Shown piece after piece: positions 22,304 to 30,972 of a DNA stretch of 34,471 bases. The notes beneath the pieces are model-generated. The model did no database searches. It had not been told where the DNA came from and worked only from the letters and a program-made list of their open reading frames with translations. The stretch lies in assembly GCA_903862155.1 (NCBI GenBank), contig CAIOXF010000191.1:1-34471 (forward strand). Direction: 5' to 3'. Position 1 is the stretch's first letter; the number at the start of each line of letters is the position of its first letter. A program made the translations under genes and the position numbers. This DNA comes from an uncultured cyanobacterium (GTDB lineage: Bacteria > Cyanobacteriota > Cyanobacteriia > PCC-6307 > Cyanobiaceae).

Positions 22304-23497
22304 TCAGTCCTTGTCGCGCTTGCTGCCGGGCGGCAGGTTGATGAACACGCGGCTGCCGGGCTTGAGGCCCGAGAGAATCTGGGTGCTGCGGCCGCCGCTG
22401 ATGCCCAGCTCCACGGGCTGAAACTCGGGCTTGTTGCGCTTGCCCGGCACCAGCACGCCGGGGCGGCCGTCTTCGGTCACGATCGCCACGGTGGGCACCA
22501 GGGTGTTGGCGCGCACGGAGCCGGTCTTGAAGTCCACGTCGGCGGTCATGCCGATGCGCAGCTGGGGCACCGCATCCATGAAGCGCAGCACCACATCAAA
22601 AGAGGTCACGTTGTTCAACTTCACGGCCCGGGGCGTGATCCGCTTCACCGCCGCGGCGAAGCGCCGGTCGGGGAAGGCATCCACGCGCACATCCGCGGGC
22701 TGGCCCAGGCGAATCCGGCCGATGTCGCTCTCGGGCACCTTGGCCACCACCTCCAGGCCCTGGGCCAGCTCCACAATCGAGGAGCTGGTGGCGCCGGCCA
22801 CCGCAGCGGCGGTGGTGGTGGGGGTTACGAAGGAGCCAGGATCGGCGTAGCGCTGGGTGATGATCCCGCTGAAAGGGGCCCGCACCACCAGCTCGCGCAG
22901 CTCCACCTGGCGCTGCTGCAGCCGTTCCCGAGCCGCCTGCACCGCAGCCTCATCGGCCTGGTAGGCGCTGAGGGCCCGGTTGTAGTCGTCCATGGTGATG
23001 GCATTGCCCCGGTAGAGGTCCCGGCGGCGCTCCCATTCACTGCGGGTGCGAATCAGCTGGGCCTCGGCGGCCTTGAGGTTGGAGCGGAACTCGGCGATGC
23101 GGTCGTCGAGGTCGCCGGAATCCATCCGGGCGATCGGCTGGCCGGCGGTCACCTGGTTGCCCTCCTCCACAAACAGGGCCTCCAGCACCCCGCCCCGTTT
23201 CGGAGTCACGTTCACCCGCTGCACGGCCTGGAGCTCGCCCGTGGCGGTGACCACCCCAGGCAGGGTGCCTGGCTCGGCCAGCACGGTGTACTGATCGAGG
23301 TTCTTCACCGCGCCGCTCTGCTGGCGCTGCCACACCCCTACGGCAGCCAGCAGGGCCACCCCCACGGCGGCTCCAGCCCACACCCGGCGGCGTTGCAGCA
23401 GGCGACGCCGGCGCCATTCAGAATTTGGAGCAGGAACCACGGACTGCGCGGCGGCCGGGGGTGGGGGCGTGATGGTGGGAATCGGCCTGCTGGACAC
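22304..23497 (-). CDS. Membrane-fusion (HlyD/MacA-type) efflux adaptor subunit
   Basis: The 397-residue protein has a cytoplasmic Pro-rich start, a basic cluster (29-38), one membrane span (about 39-56), then a periplasmic adaptor: a lipoyl-type half (GVVTATGELQAVQRVNVTPK, EEGNQVTAGQPIARMD), an alpha-helical hairpin (about 125-210, rich in Arg/Gln/Glu), the second lipoyl half (VRAPFSGIITQRYADPGSFV), a beta-barrel domain (VVAKVPESDIGRIRLGQPADVRVDAFP), and a C-terminal domain ending in a basic tail. Such adaptors link an inner-membrane ABC transporter to an outer-membrane channel. No ABC or TolC gene is adjacent. No ATG fits; GTG 23497 is used and TTG 23503 is possible. It is divergent from ychF. 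Confidence 0.88.
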   Translation of the reverse strand: MSSRPIPTITPPPPAAAQSVVPAPNSEWRRRRLLQRRRVWAGAAVGVALLAAVGVWQRQQSGAVKNLDQYTVLAEPGTLPGVVTATGELQAVQRVNVTPKRGGVLEALFVEEGNQVTAGQPIARMDSGDLDDRIAEFRSNLKAAEAQLIRTRSEWERRRDLYRGNAITMDDYNRALSAYQADEAAVQAARERLQQRQVELRELVVRAPFSGIITQRYADPGSFVTPTTTAAAVAGATSSSIVELAQGLEVVAKVPESDIGRIRLGQPADVRVDAFPDRRFAAAVKRITPRAVKLNNVTSFDVVLRFMDAVPQLRIGMTADVDFKTGSVRANTLVPTVAIVTEDGRPGVLVPGKRNKPEFQPVELGISGGRSTQILSGLKPGSRVFINLPPGSKRDKD

Positions 23498-23539
23498 TGC
23501 CAACAGTCTTACGCGCGATTCCGGTTGACGGTTGGTCCG

Positions 23540-23545
23540 TAGATT
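23540..23545 (+). promoter_or_regulatory. Possible -10 box (TAGATT) six bases before ychF
   Basis: TAGATT lies six bases before the ychF ATG, the same spacing as the TAGGGT ahead of the gene at 956. A TTGACG at 23525-23530 is too close to act as its -35. A leaderless or nearly leaderless transcript would result. Confidence 0.35.
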
Positions 23546-23551
23546 CCAGCC

Positions 23552-24643
<1,092 letters not shown>

Positions 24644-24693
24644 TCAACAGCGTGGGTCGGGCCTAGCCGGTGTGCCGTTGCACGGCGCGCGCT

Positions 24694-24717
24694 GTGGTGG
24701 CCCTTGTGGTGGCCCTT
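24694..24717 (+). repeat. Two 12-bp tandem repeats
   Basis: GTGGTGGCCCTT occurs twice in direct succession, followed by a partial third copy (GTGG). It lies between ychF and the small gene at 24788. Confidence 0.8.
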
Positions 24718-24753
24718 GTGGAGGTCGTCGAGGCTGCGCCGGCTGCTGAAGGT

Positions 24754-24787
24754 TGCTCCCTGCCATCACGTGCTCCCTGCCATCACA
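24754..24787 (+). repeat. Two 17-bp tandem repeats directly before a start codon
   Basis: A 17-bp unit starting TGCTCCCTGCCATCAC occurs twice head to tail, differing only in the last base. The second copy ends exactly at the base before the ATG at 24788, so it occupies the leader or promoter region of the small gene. Confidence 0.9.
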
Positions 24788-25006
24788 ATGGCTGCAGCCG
24801 CCCCGCCAGCGATGACCGCCCAGCAGCCCTCCTCCACCCCCGGCGATGCTGCTGACCGGCCCGCCGAAACCGCCCATCCCCACGACTTCGAGGTGCAGAA
24901 GGAACTGCATCAGCAGATCCGCAACGACCCCGACTACGACGACTGGGAATACGGCACCGAGCCCCTGCCCCACGAGGCCTGGGTCAAGCAGCAACCGTCG
25001 GACTGA
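24788..25006 (+). CDS. Small acidic conserved protein, unknown function
   Basis: This 72-residue product has an Ala/Pro/Ser-rich N-terminus and a distinctive acidic, Trp-containing core: HDFEVQKELHQQIRN, DPDYDDWEYG, and EPLPHEAWVKQQ. I recall similar short proteins in picocyanobacteria but know no function. It is soluble, with no signal peptide or membrane segment. ATG 24788 and ATG 24812 are both possible; the conserved part begins later, so the choice does not change the core. Its last 23 bases overlap the 3' end of the convergent MFS gene. Two neighbouring tandem duplications precede it. Confidence 0.75.
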   Translation: MAAAAPPAMTAQQPSSTPGDAADRPAETAHPHDFEVQKELHQQIRNDPDYDDWEYGTEPLPHEAWVKQQPSD

Positions 25007-26216
25007 GCCGCCGTGCCAGGGGCAGGGCGGCGAGGCATACCATCGCCGTGGCCAGCCACAGACCCGCCCCGTGGCGCTGGGTGTCGAGCGCCAGGCCGGC
25101 GATTAGCGGTGCCCCGAAGGCACTGATCGCAAAGCACTGGGAGAACAGGGCCATGGCCAGGCCCTGATGGGTGTACGGGGTGAGCTCGATCACCGCTTCC
25201 GTGGCGATCGGCAGAAAGGCCGCTTCCCCCAGGGCCAGGGGCAGCTGGGCCAGCAGCACCAGCAGCAGCCCACGCGAGCTCAGCGTGGAGGCTGCCAGCA
25301 GCGCCGTGCCTGCGGTGAAGCACACCAGGCTGAGGCTCAAGCCCACCCGCACGGGCCGCTTGGCCAGGGCCTGCCCCACCGGCCACTGGATCAGCAGCAG
25401 CAGGCCCAGCTGCAGGCCGATCAGGAGGGCCCCCAGGCTCTCGGCCATGGCCGGCCGTTGCAGGCCGCCCCGCACCAGATCCAGCGGCAGGGCGCTCTGC
25501 ATCAGGGCTGGCAGGCTCGTGGCCACCAAGGTGATCAGCAGCACCGGCACCAGCGGCGGCAGCCAGCTGCCCCAGCGGGCCTGGCGCTCCTCGCTGCGGC
25601 CCGGCGGATTCGGCAGGCGCCGCCACAGCAGCAGCAGGCCCATGGCCAGCACGCAGGTGATGTCCACCACGTAGATGCCGCGCAGCAATCCGGCGGCGCT
25701 GAGTCCGGCCCCGATCAGCGCGCCCGAGGCGATTCCCAGGGCATCGGCGCTGCGCACCAGCGCATACCCCCGGCCCGAGGGGATCGGTGCCGGGCCGGTG
25801 GTGCAGGCCAGGGGCACCGCCAGCTCGATCGCTGGCCAGTAGAGCCCCATCGACGTGCCCAGGAGGAGCTGACCCACCAGGTAGGCCCCGAAACCCTCGG
25901 CACCCAGTAGGCGCAGATCCCCCAGCAGGGAGGCCACCACGGCGATCAGCACCGGCACGGCGCAGTTCACGCCCGCATCGAGCAGCAGCCCGCTCACGAA
26001 GCGTCCGCCCGTGCCCACCAGGGCAGCCAGGGCCACGCCGAGGGTCACCTGGGAGGCGCTGAAATCCTCCTGGTGGAACACCAGGGGGGTGAGGTAAAGC
26101 ACCCCGCCGGCCCCGAGGGCGCCGATCAGGCGCACGACGGCCACCTCGCGCAGCGCCACGGGAAACTGGGTGATCCAAGTTCGCCCCGTTCGTGCCCGTT
26201 CTGCCGGCTGCGTCAC
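24984..26216 (-). CDS. Major facilitator superfamily transporter
   Basis: The 410-residue protein has about twelve hydrophobic spans in two halves, typical of MFS. The first half contains the loop motif GRFVSGLLLD (G-x-x-x-D-class motif A), and the middle has a basic cytosolic loop (WRRLPNPPGRSEERQARWG). The C-terminal half ends with an arginine-rich tail. The substrate is unknown; the family includes drug and metabolite efflux carriers. The start is not certain: GTG 26216 and TTG 26231 both fit, and a longer open frame enters the divergent hydrolase gene. The 5' ends of the two divergent genes therefore overlap if the early starts are real. Its 3' end overlaps the small acidic gene by 23 bp. 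Confidence 0.85.
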   Translation of the reverse strand: MTQPAERARTGRTWITQFPVALREVAVVRLIGALGAGGVLYLTPLVFHQEDFSASQVTLGVALAALVGTGGRFVSGLLLDAGVNCAVPVLIAVVASLLGDLRLLGAEGFGAYLVGQLLLGTSMGLYWPAIELAVPLACTTGPAPIPSGRGYALVRSADALGIASGALIGAGLSAAGLLRGIYVVDITCVLAMGLLLLWRRLPNPPGRSEERQARWGSWLPPLVPVLLITLVATSLPALMQSALPLDLVRGGLQRPAMAESLGALLIGLQLGLLLLIQWPVGQALAKRPVRVGLSLSLVCFTAGTALLAASTLSSRGLLLVLLAQLPLALGEAAFLPIATEAVIELTPYTHQGLAMALFSQCFAISAFGAPLIAGLALDTQRHGAGLWLATAMVCLAALPLARRLSPTVAA

Positions 26217-27835
26217 GACTGGTTGCGTCAAGGGCGAGGGGGCGGCTGCGGCGGCGGGTGATGGGCCTGGCCTCCAGTGTGCTGCTCGCCGTGCCCCTGC
26301 AGGCGCAGGCGGCCGACCAGCTGCAGCTCCAGCTCGATGGCCTGGAGCTGCCACTGGATCTGGTGGAGCTGGAGGCCTGGAGCCGGGATCCCGCCCGCAA
26401 TCGCGGTGATCTGGCGGTGTGGCTCAACCTGCTGGAGCCCCAGAGCCGCGACGGCCTGATCCGCCTGCTGCAGGCACCGTTGCTGCGGGATCGCAGCTTC
26501 GGGCTGCAGCTGCTGGGCAGCTGGAGCGGTGAGCAGATGCTTCAGGAGGTGGGTGAACTGATCACCACGCCCAGCGGCCAGAGCACCGCGCCGCTGCTGC
26601 TCAGCACCCTGAGGCAGTTGCTGCAGCGCCAGGAGTCGGTCACCACGATCGAGCTGCTGCGGGCCCTGCCGGAGCCCAAGGTGGTGCTGCGCATCGATGC
26701 GCTGTTGGAGTTGGCCCAGCAGTGGCGGGGCCAACTCGCCCTGCAGCGCCAGGCCCTGGGCAGGCTGCAGAGCCTGGCCCTGCCCCGCCGCACCTACCGC
26801 GCCCCGGCCCTGAGCTCCGACGGCGCGGGGCAGCCCCGGCGGGTGCTGGTGCCGGTGGCCCATCGCCCGGCCCCTCTTCCGGTGGAGGTGTGGCCCAGCC
26901 GGGATCCCGCCTTCGGACCCTGGGTGCTGCTGATGCCAGGCCTCGGCGGCGACCCCGACCAGCTGAGCTGGCTCGCGGCGGCAGTGGCAGACCGGGGCTG
27001 GCCGGTGGTGGTGCTCGAGCACCCCGGCAGTGACGGCAAGGCGATGAAGGCCTCCCTCAATGGCCAGCGCCCGCCACCGGGGGCCGAGAGCCTGCCGGAT
27101 CGGCTTCAGGATCTGCAGGCGGTGCTCGCTGCCCAGCGCAATGGCGCCCTCGGATCCCTGGGCCCTGGCCAGGCGGGCCGGCAGGGGGTGGTGCTGATGG
27201 GCCATTCCCTGGGGGGGCTTACGGCGCTGATGGCGGCGGGGTTGAAACCGGAGCGCGGCCTGGAGCGCCGCTGCCAGCGGGCCCTCGACCGCCTGCCGCT
27301 CACCAACCTCTCGCGGCTGCTGCAGTGCCAGATCCCCGAGGTGCCCGCGCTGGCCCGGCTGCGGCCCGGCACGGGTGCTACCCCCCTGGTGGCGGTGGTG
27401 GCCTTCAACAGCTTTGGTGGGTTGCTCTGGCCGCGCGATGGCCTGGAGCCCCTGCAGGTCCCCGTGCTGCTGGTGGGGGGAAGCCTGGATCTGATCACCC
27501 CGCCGATCAGCGAGCAGCTGCCGCCCTTCACCCTGGCCACCAACCCCCGCAGCCGCCTGGTGCTGGTGCAGGGCGGCAGCCACTTCTCCCCGGTGCGGGT
27601 GTCGCAGCAGGGGGAGGCCCTGTTCCAGCTGGGCGATGAGCTGGTGGGGATCGAGCCCCAGCGGGTGCAGACCCTGCTGCTGGGTCTCACCACCGAGTTT
27701 CTGCAGAGCCTGCGCCAGCCGCTGCTGCTGTCGCCCCAGCAGCGCCAGCAAGACGGCATCACCGCCTGGGTGCTCGACCGTCGCCAGGCCCGCCAGTGGT
27801 GGGGAAGCCTGCCCCGCCGGGAGCTCATTCCCTAA
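26192..27835 (+). CDS. Alpha/beta hydrolase with N-terminal DUF1400 domain, probably exported
   Basis: The 547-residue protein has a basic N-terminus (RGRLRRR) and hydrophobic core (24-36) ending AQAA, a plausible signal peptide cut near residue 40. Then comes a DUF1400 region (about 42-160, with LDGLELPLDLVELEAW and the LLEPQSRDGLIRLLQAPL block) known from cyanobacterial secreted hydrolases. The hydrolase domain follows: LLMPGLGGDPDQLSW (oxyanion-type loop), the nucleophile elbow GHSLGG, and a C-terminal LVQGGSHFSP that likely holds the catalytic His, with Asp in GGSLDLITP. Substrate unknown; lipid, ester or polymer hydrolysis is possible. GTG 26192 keeps the basic n-region; ATG 26261 is an alternative and would lose it. 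Confidence 0.88.
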   Translation: MPVLPAASRLVASRARGRLRRRVMGLASSVLLAVPLQAQAADQLQLQLDGLELPLDLVELEAWSRDPARNRGDLAVWLNLLEPQSRDGLIRLLQAPLLRDRSFGLQLLGSWSGEQMLQEVGELITTPSGQSTAPLLLSTLRQLLQRQESVTTIELLRALPEPKVVLRIDALLELAQQWRGQLALQRQALGRLQSLALPRRTYRAPALSSDGAGQPRRVLVPVAHRPAPLPVEVWPSRDPAFGPWVLLMPGLGGDPDQLSWLAAAVADRGWPVVVLEHPGSDGKAMKASLNGQRPPPGAESLPDRLQDLQAVLAAQRNGALGSLGPGQAGRQGVVLMGHSLGGLTALMAAGLKPERGLERRCQRALDRLPLTNLSRLLQCQIPEVPALARLRPGTGATPLVAVVAFNSFGGLLWPRDGLEPLQVPVLLVGGSLDLITPPISEQLPPFTLATNPRSRLVLVQGGSHFSPVRVSQQGEALFQLGDELVGIEPQRVQTLLLGLTTEFLQSLRQPLLLSPQQRQQDGITAWVLDRRQARQWWGSLPRRELIP

Positions 27836-27844
27836 AGGCGAGCT

Positions 27845-28879
27845 CTAGCCGTAGCTCACCCGCGGATCCAGCAGGGCCACCAGCAGATCCACCGCAACCG
27901 TCACCAGCACCACCAGGGCGGCCACCACCACCACGATGCCCTGCACCAGCGGGTAGTCGCGCTGGCCGATCGCCTCCTGCAGCCGGAAGGCGATGCCCGG
28001 CCAGGAGTAGGTGACTTCGATCAGCAGCGCTCCTCCGATCAGCGACGCCACGGTGATGCCGGTGATCGTGAGCACCGGCAACAGGGCGTTGGGCAGGGCA
28101 TGGCGCAGCACCACCCGGGCCTCCCCGAGGCCGCGGCTGCGGGCCGCTTCCACGTAGTCGGAGCCGAGGCTTCGGCGCAGGTTGAGCCGCAGGGCATTGG
28201 CAAAGATGCCGCTGAGCAGCAGGCCCAGGGTGCTGGCGGGCAGCACCAGATGGCGCAGCGCCCCCCCGAAGGTGCTCCAGCCGCCGCCGGCCAGGGCCTG
28301 CTGCAGACCATCCAGGAGGTAGAAGCCGCTGCCTTCGGGCGGTGCAAGCGTGGGGGGGAAGCGTCCCCCCACCGGCAGCCAGCCCAGCCCCACCGCAAAC
28401 ACCAGCTGCACCACCATCGCCGCCCAGAACGGCGGCAGGGCGTAGGTGCCGATCCCGTAGACCCGGCCGGCCAGATCCAGCTTTCCCTCCGGCCGCGCGA
28501 TGCCGCTGAAGCCCACCGCCAGCCCCACAACAGCCGCGATCAGCAGGGCCGTGGCCCCCAGCTCCAGGCTGGCCGGCAGGCTCTGGCGGATCACCTCGGT
28601 CACGGGCTGTTGGTTGGTGAGGGAGTTGCCCAGATCGCCCTTCAGGAGCTGCAGCAGGAACTGGCCGTATTGCTCCAGCAAGGAGCGATCCAGGCCCAGC
28701 TGCGCCCGCAGCGCCGCCCGCGCCGCCTCCGGCGCCCGGGTGCCGAGCAGCGCATCGATCGGATCCCCCGGCGCCACCCGCAGCAGCAGGAACACCAGGC
28801 TGGCGATCAGCCAAAGCATCACCGGCGCCAGGGCCAGCCGGGCCAGCAAATAGCGCAGCAGGGTGCGGCGACGGCTCAT
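27845..28879 (-). CDS. ABC transporter permease, peptide/nickel type (DppB-like)
   Basis: The 344-residue inner-membrane permease has the N-terminal BPD_transp_1 start (LLRYLLARLALAPVMLWLIA, then VFLLLRVAPGDP), five or six further spans, and the EAA loop YVEAARSRGLGEARVVLRHALPNALLPVL that contacts the ATPase. This layout is DppB/OppB. Its ATG overlaps the upstream substrate-binding gene stop as ATGA, so the two are coupled. Downstream the operon ends; only 9 bases separate it from the convergent hydrolase gene. No DppC-type permease or ATPase gene follows, so partners must be encoded elsewhere. Transport specificity cannot be read from the sequence. Confidence 0.93.
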   Translation of the reverse strand: MSRRRTLLRYLLARLALAPVMLWLIASLVFLLLRVAPGDPIDALLGTRAPEAARAALRAQLGLDRSLLEQYGQFLLQLLKGDLGNSLTNQQPVTEVIRQSLPASLELGATALLIAAVVGLAVGFSGIARPEGKLDLAGRVYGIGTYALPPFWAAMVVQLVFAVGLGWLPVGGRFPPTLAPPEGSGFYLLDGLQQALAGGGWSTFGGALRHLVLPASTLGLLLSGIFANALRLNLRRSLGSDYVEAARSRGLGEARVVLRHALPNALLPVLTITGITVASLIGGALLIEVTYSWPGIAFRLQEAIGQRDYPLVQGIVVVVAALVVLVTVAVDLLVALLDPRVSYG

Positions 28880-30483
28880 CGGGCCCTGCGCAGCTCCTGC
28901 AGCAGCACCCGGCCCGAACCGTCGTAGCGGGGCCTGCTCACCGGTGGCCGGGCCCAGGCCCGCGGCGCCACCAACCACAGCGGCAGATAGGGATTGGCCC
29001 TGGCGGTGCGGTGCTGAATGCCCTGCAGCAGCGCCACCCTGGGGCGCCCCTGCAGGGCAGCGCTCTGGCGCAGCTGCTCCTGGAGCCCGGGGGCGGCCCA
29101 GAAGCTGCCGCTGGCGGCGCTGGCGCCCTTGAGGCAGCGGTTGCCCTGCTCCTGGTCGCAGCCCAGCAGGGGCACCAGGTAGTTGTCGGCGTCGGGGAAG
29201 TCGCCCATCCAGTCGAGCAGGATCAGCGGGAAAGCCCCGTCCCCCAGCTGGCGATAGGCGGTGGTGGACTCCATGCCGTTCACCTCCAGCCGCACGCAGT
29301 CGCCGAGATCCTGCCGCAGCTGGGCCTGCCAGGTGAGGGCGAACAGGCGGTCGGTGGGGATGTTGGAGCGGAAGGTGAGCGGCAGGTTCAGCACCTTGCC
29401 GTTGCAGTAGCCCGCCTGGCGGTAGAGGCGGCGGGCGCGGCCCGGGTTGTAGGAGGGCCAGGCGTGGGGCAGGGCCCCGGGCAGGCTCGGCGGCACCAGG
29501 TCCCGCAGGGGGTCGCGCAGGCCCAGGCTCACCCGCCGGCTGATCGTGCCGCGATCCAGGCTGTAGGCCACCGCCTGGCGGAGGCGCGGATCGTTCAGGG
29601 GTGGCTGGTCGGTGAGCAGGGTGAGGTAGCCGATCTCCAGGGCTGGCCCCTTGCCTTCCCGCAGCCGGCCGCGTTGGGCAGCGCGGTGCAGGGCGGCCTG
29701 CTGGTCGATCTCCAGGCTGGTGGAGAGCAGCACATCCACTTCGCCGCTCTGCAGGGCGCCGAACAGGGCGGTGGAGTTGCTCAGGGTCAGCAGATCCAGC
29801 CCCCGGTTGGCGGGCCGCTGGCCCCAGTAGCCGCCAAAGGGATCCAGCCGCTGCTTCTGGTCGCTGAAACTCACCAATCGGTAGGGACCGGTTCCCACGA
29901 AGCGGTTGTTGAGCAGGCGGCGGCTGGACTTCTGGTAGGCCGTGGGGGAGAGCGGCGTGAGGTTCACGGCGCTCAGCAGCCGGGGCAGGGCGCCGTAGGG
30001 GCGCTTGAGGGTGAGCTCGATCTCGTGGCTGCCGGTGGCCCGCACGCTCGCCACCCGGTCGCCCAGCAGGTAGCTGAGCTTGCCGATCGCCAGGAAGCGC
30101 TGCAGGGTGAACACCATGGCCGCGGCGTCGAAGGGGGTGCCGTCGTGGAAGCGCACCCCCCGCCGCAGGCTCAGCCGGGCCGTCAGGCCATCCGGTGAAA
30201 CCCGCGGCAACCCCAGCGCCAGGCGGGGTTCAAGCCGTCCCTTGGCATCGATGGCATACAGCGTGTCGCCGATCGCGCTGAGCAGCTGCATGGCGCCGAA
30301 GGTGTAGGCGCCGGCGGGATCGACGGTGTCGATGCGGTTTTTGCTGGCCACCACCAGGCGACCGTCCGGAGATGGTGGTGCGGCAATCAGGCCGCAACCC
30401 CCCAGCAGGGGACTAAGGCAGAACAGCAGAGACGCCAGCGGGGCGGTGTTGCGCAGGGCCCACGGACGACGGCTGCGCCCCAT
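28876..30483 (-). CDS. ABC transporter substrate-binding lipoprotein, family 5 (peptide/nickel type)
   Basis: The 535-residue protein is a bacterial extracellular solute-binding protein of family 5 (DppA/OppA class). It starts with a lipoprotein signal (MGRSRRPWALRN, hydrophobic core, LLGGC; Cys30 is the lipidated residue), so Lgt acts on it. Typical segments are RFHDGTPFDAAAMVFTLQRF, NLTPLSPTAYQ, FVGTGPYRLVSF, LRQAVAYSLDRG, and a late LLGCDQEQ region. Unlike many bacterial peptide binders, the D-L-xx-D segment toward the middle is short. It lies 8 bases downstream of the 70-aa gene and overlaps the permease gene. The ligand could be a peptide, nickel chelate or other oligomer. Confidence 0.93.
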   Translation of the reverse strand: MGRSRRPWALRNTAPLASLLFCLSPLLGGCGLIAAPPSPDGRLVVASKNRIDTVDPAGAYTFGAMQLLSAIGDTLYAIDAKGRLEPRLALGLPRVSPDGLTARLSLRRGVRFHDGTPFDAAAMVFTLQRFLAIGKLSYLLGDRVASVRATGSHEIELTLKRPYGALPRLLSAVNLTPLSPTAYQKSSRRLLNNRFVGTGPYRLVSFSDQKQRLDPFGGYWGQRPANRGLDLLTLSNSTALFGALQSGEVDVLLSTSLEIDQQAALHRAAQRGRLREGKGPALEIGYLTLLTDQPPLNDPRLRQAVAYSLDRGTISRRVSLGLRDPLRDLVPPSLPGALPHAWPSYNPGRARRLYRQAGYCNGKVLNLPLTFRSNIPTDRLFALTWQAQLRQDLGDCVRLEVNGMESTTAYRQLGDGAFPLILLDWMGDFPDADNYLVPLLGCDQEQGNRCLKGASAASGSFWAAPGLQEQLRQSAALQGRPRVALLQGIQHRTARANPYLPLWLVAPRAWARPPVSRPRYDGSGRVLLQELRRAR

Positions 30484-30491
30484 TCAAGGGC

Positions 30492-30704
30492 TCAGGCCGG
30501 GCGGCCGGGGCGATGGTGGGGCTTGGCGACCACCTGCTGCAGGGAAATTTCAAACACCTGGGAGCCATGACGGCCCAGGGGCCAGGCCCGCAGCCAGCAG
30601 CGGTCGTGGGAGGCGTCCACGCCGATCACTTGATAGAGCTGCTCGTCACCAGCGATGCGAACGGTGTCGCCCTGGTGGGGCAGGAGGGGGGAGGCGGTTG
30701 TCAT
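30492..30704 (-). CDS. Small beta-rich protein, unknown function
   Basis: The 70-residue product reads GDTVRIAGDEQLYQVIGVD, then CWLRAWPLGRHGSQVFEISLQQV. Alternating hydrophobic and charged residues suggest four or five short strands, like a small SH3-type barrel; this fold guess is inference. It has one Cys and no signal or membrane segment. The ATG at 30704 is chosen because it gives the conserved-looking core; longer in-frame extensions upstream look like random reading. It is 8 bases before the solute-binding gene on the same strand, so it is probably co-transcribed with the transporter. I cannot name a function. Confidence 0.7.
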   Translation of the reverse strand: MTTASPLLPHQGDTVRIAGDEQLYQVIGVDASHDRCWLRAWPLGRHGSQVFEISLQQVVAKPHHRPGRPA

Positions 30705-30972
30705 ACGGAACGGGTAATAAGACCATGCTCCGGAGGCTTCGGACCCATGACTGTTCATCCCGCTACAAATCGTGGCGATGGTGTGGGGATGGGCACGAAG
30801 CCAGTGGTTGGGGAACCGGTGCCAGGGAAGCCAGTGGCCGGGGCCGGCCTGAGGGTGGGGTGGGTTTCTTAAGGATTGCTTCCACTCTGCCCCGTCCTGG
30901 GCCCTTGGCGCCAGGGCGGGTGATGCGGACCTCTGATATCCGTGATAATCCCGCCAGTACACCCGTGTCGGG
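30705..30972. other. Intergenic region, no gene recognised
   Basis: The gap lies between the 3' end of hom and the start of the 70-aa gene, both on the minus strand. It contains short inverted repeats (a bulged GCCC/GGGC hairpin near 30910) and an 11-bp direct repeat GAAGCCAGTGG at about 30800 and 30828. A TTATTA on the minus strand near 30720 could be part of a promoter. I see no RNA gene that I can name and no convincing hom terminator with a T-run. Confidence 0.5.

Noticed and set aside
24694..24787. Tandem repeats read as a CRISPR array
   Set aside because: The units are directly adjacent with no spacers, only two copies each, and no cas gene is present.
30705..30972. A possible small RNA or riboswitch between hom and the 70-aa gene
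   Set aside because: I could not match it to any RNA class. Its inverted repeats are short and bulged, and no T-run marks an end. Homology or RNA-seq data would be needed.
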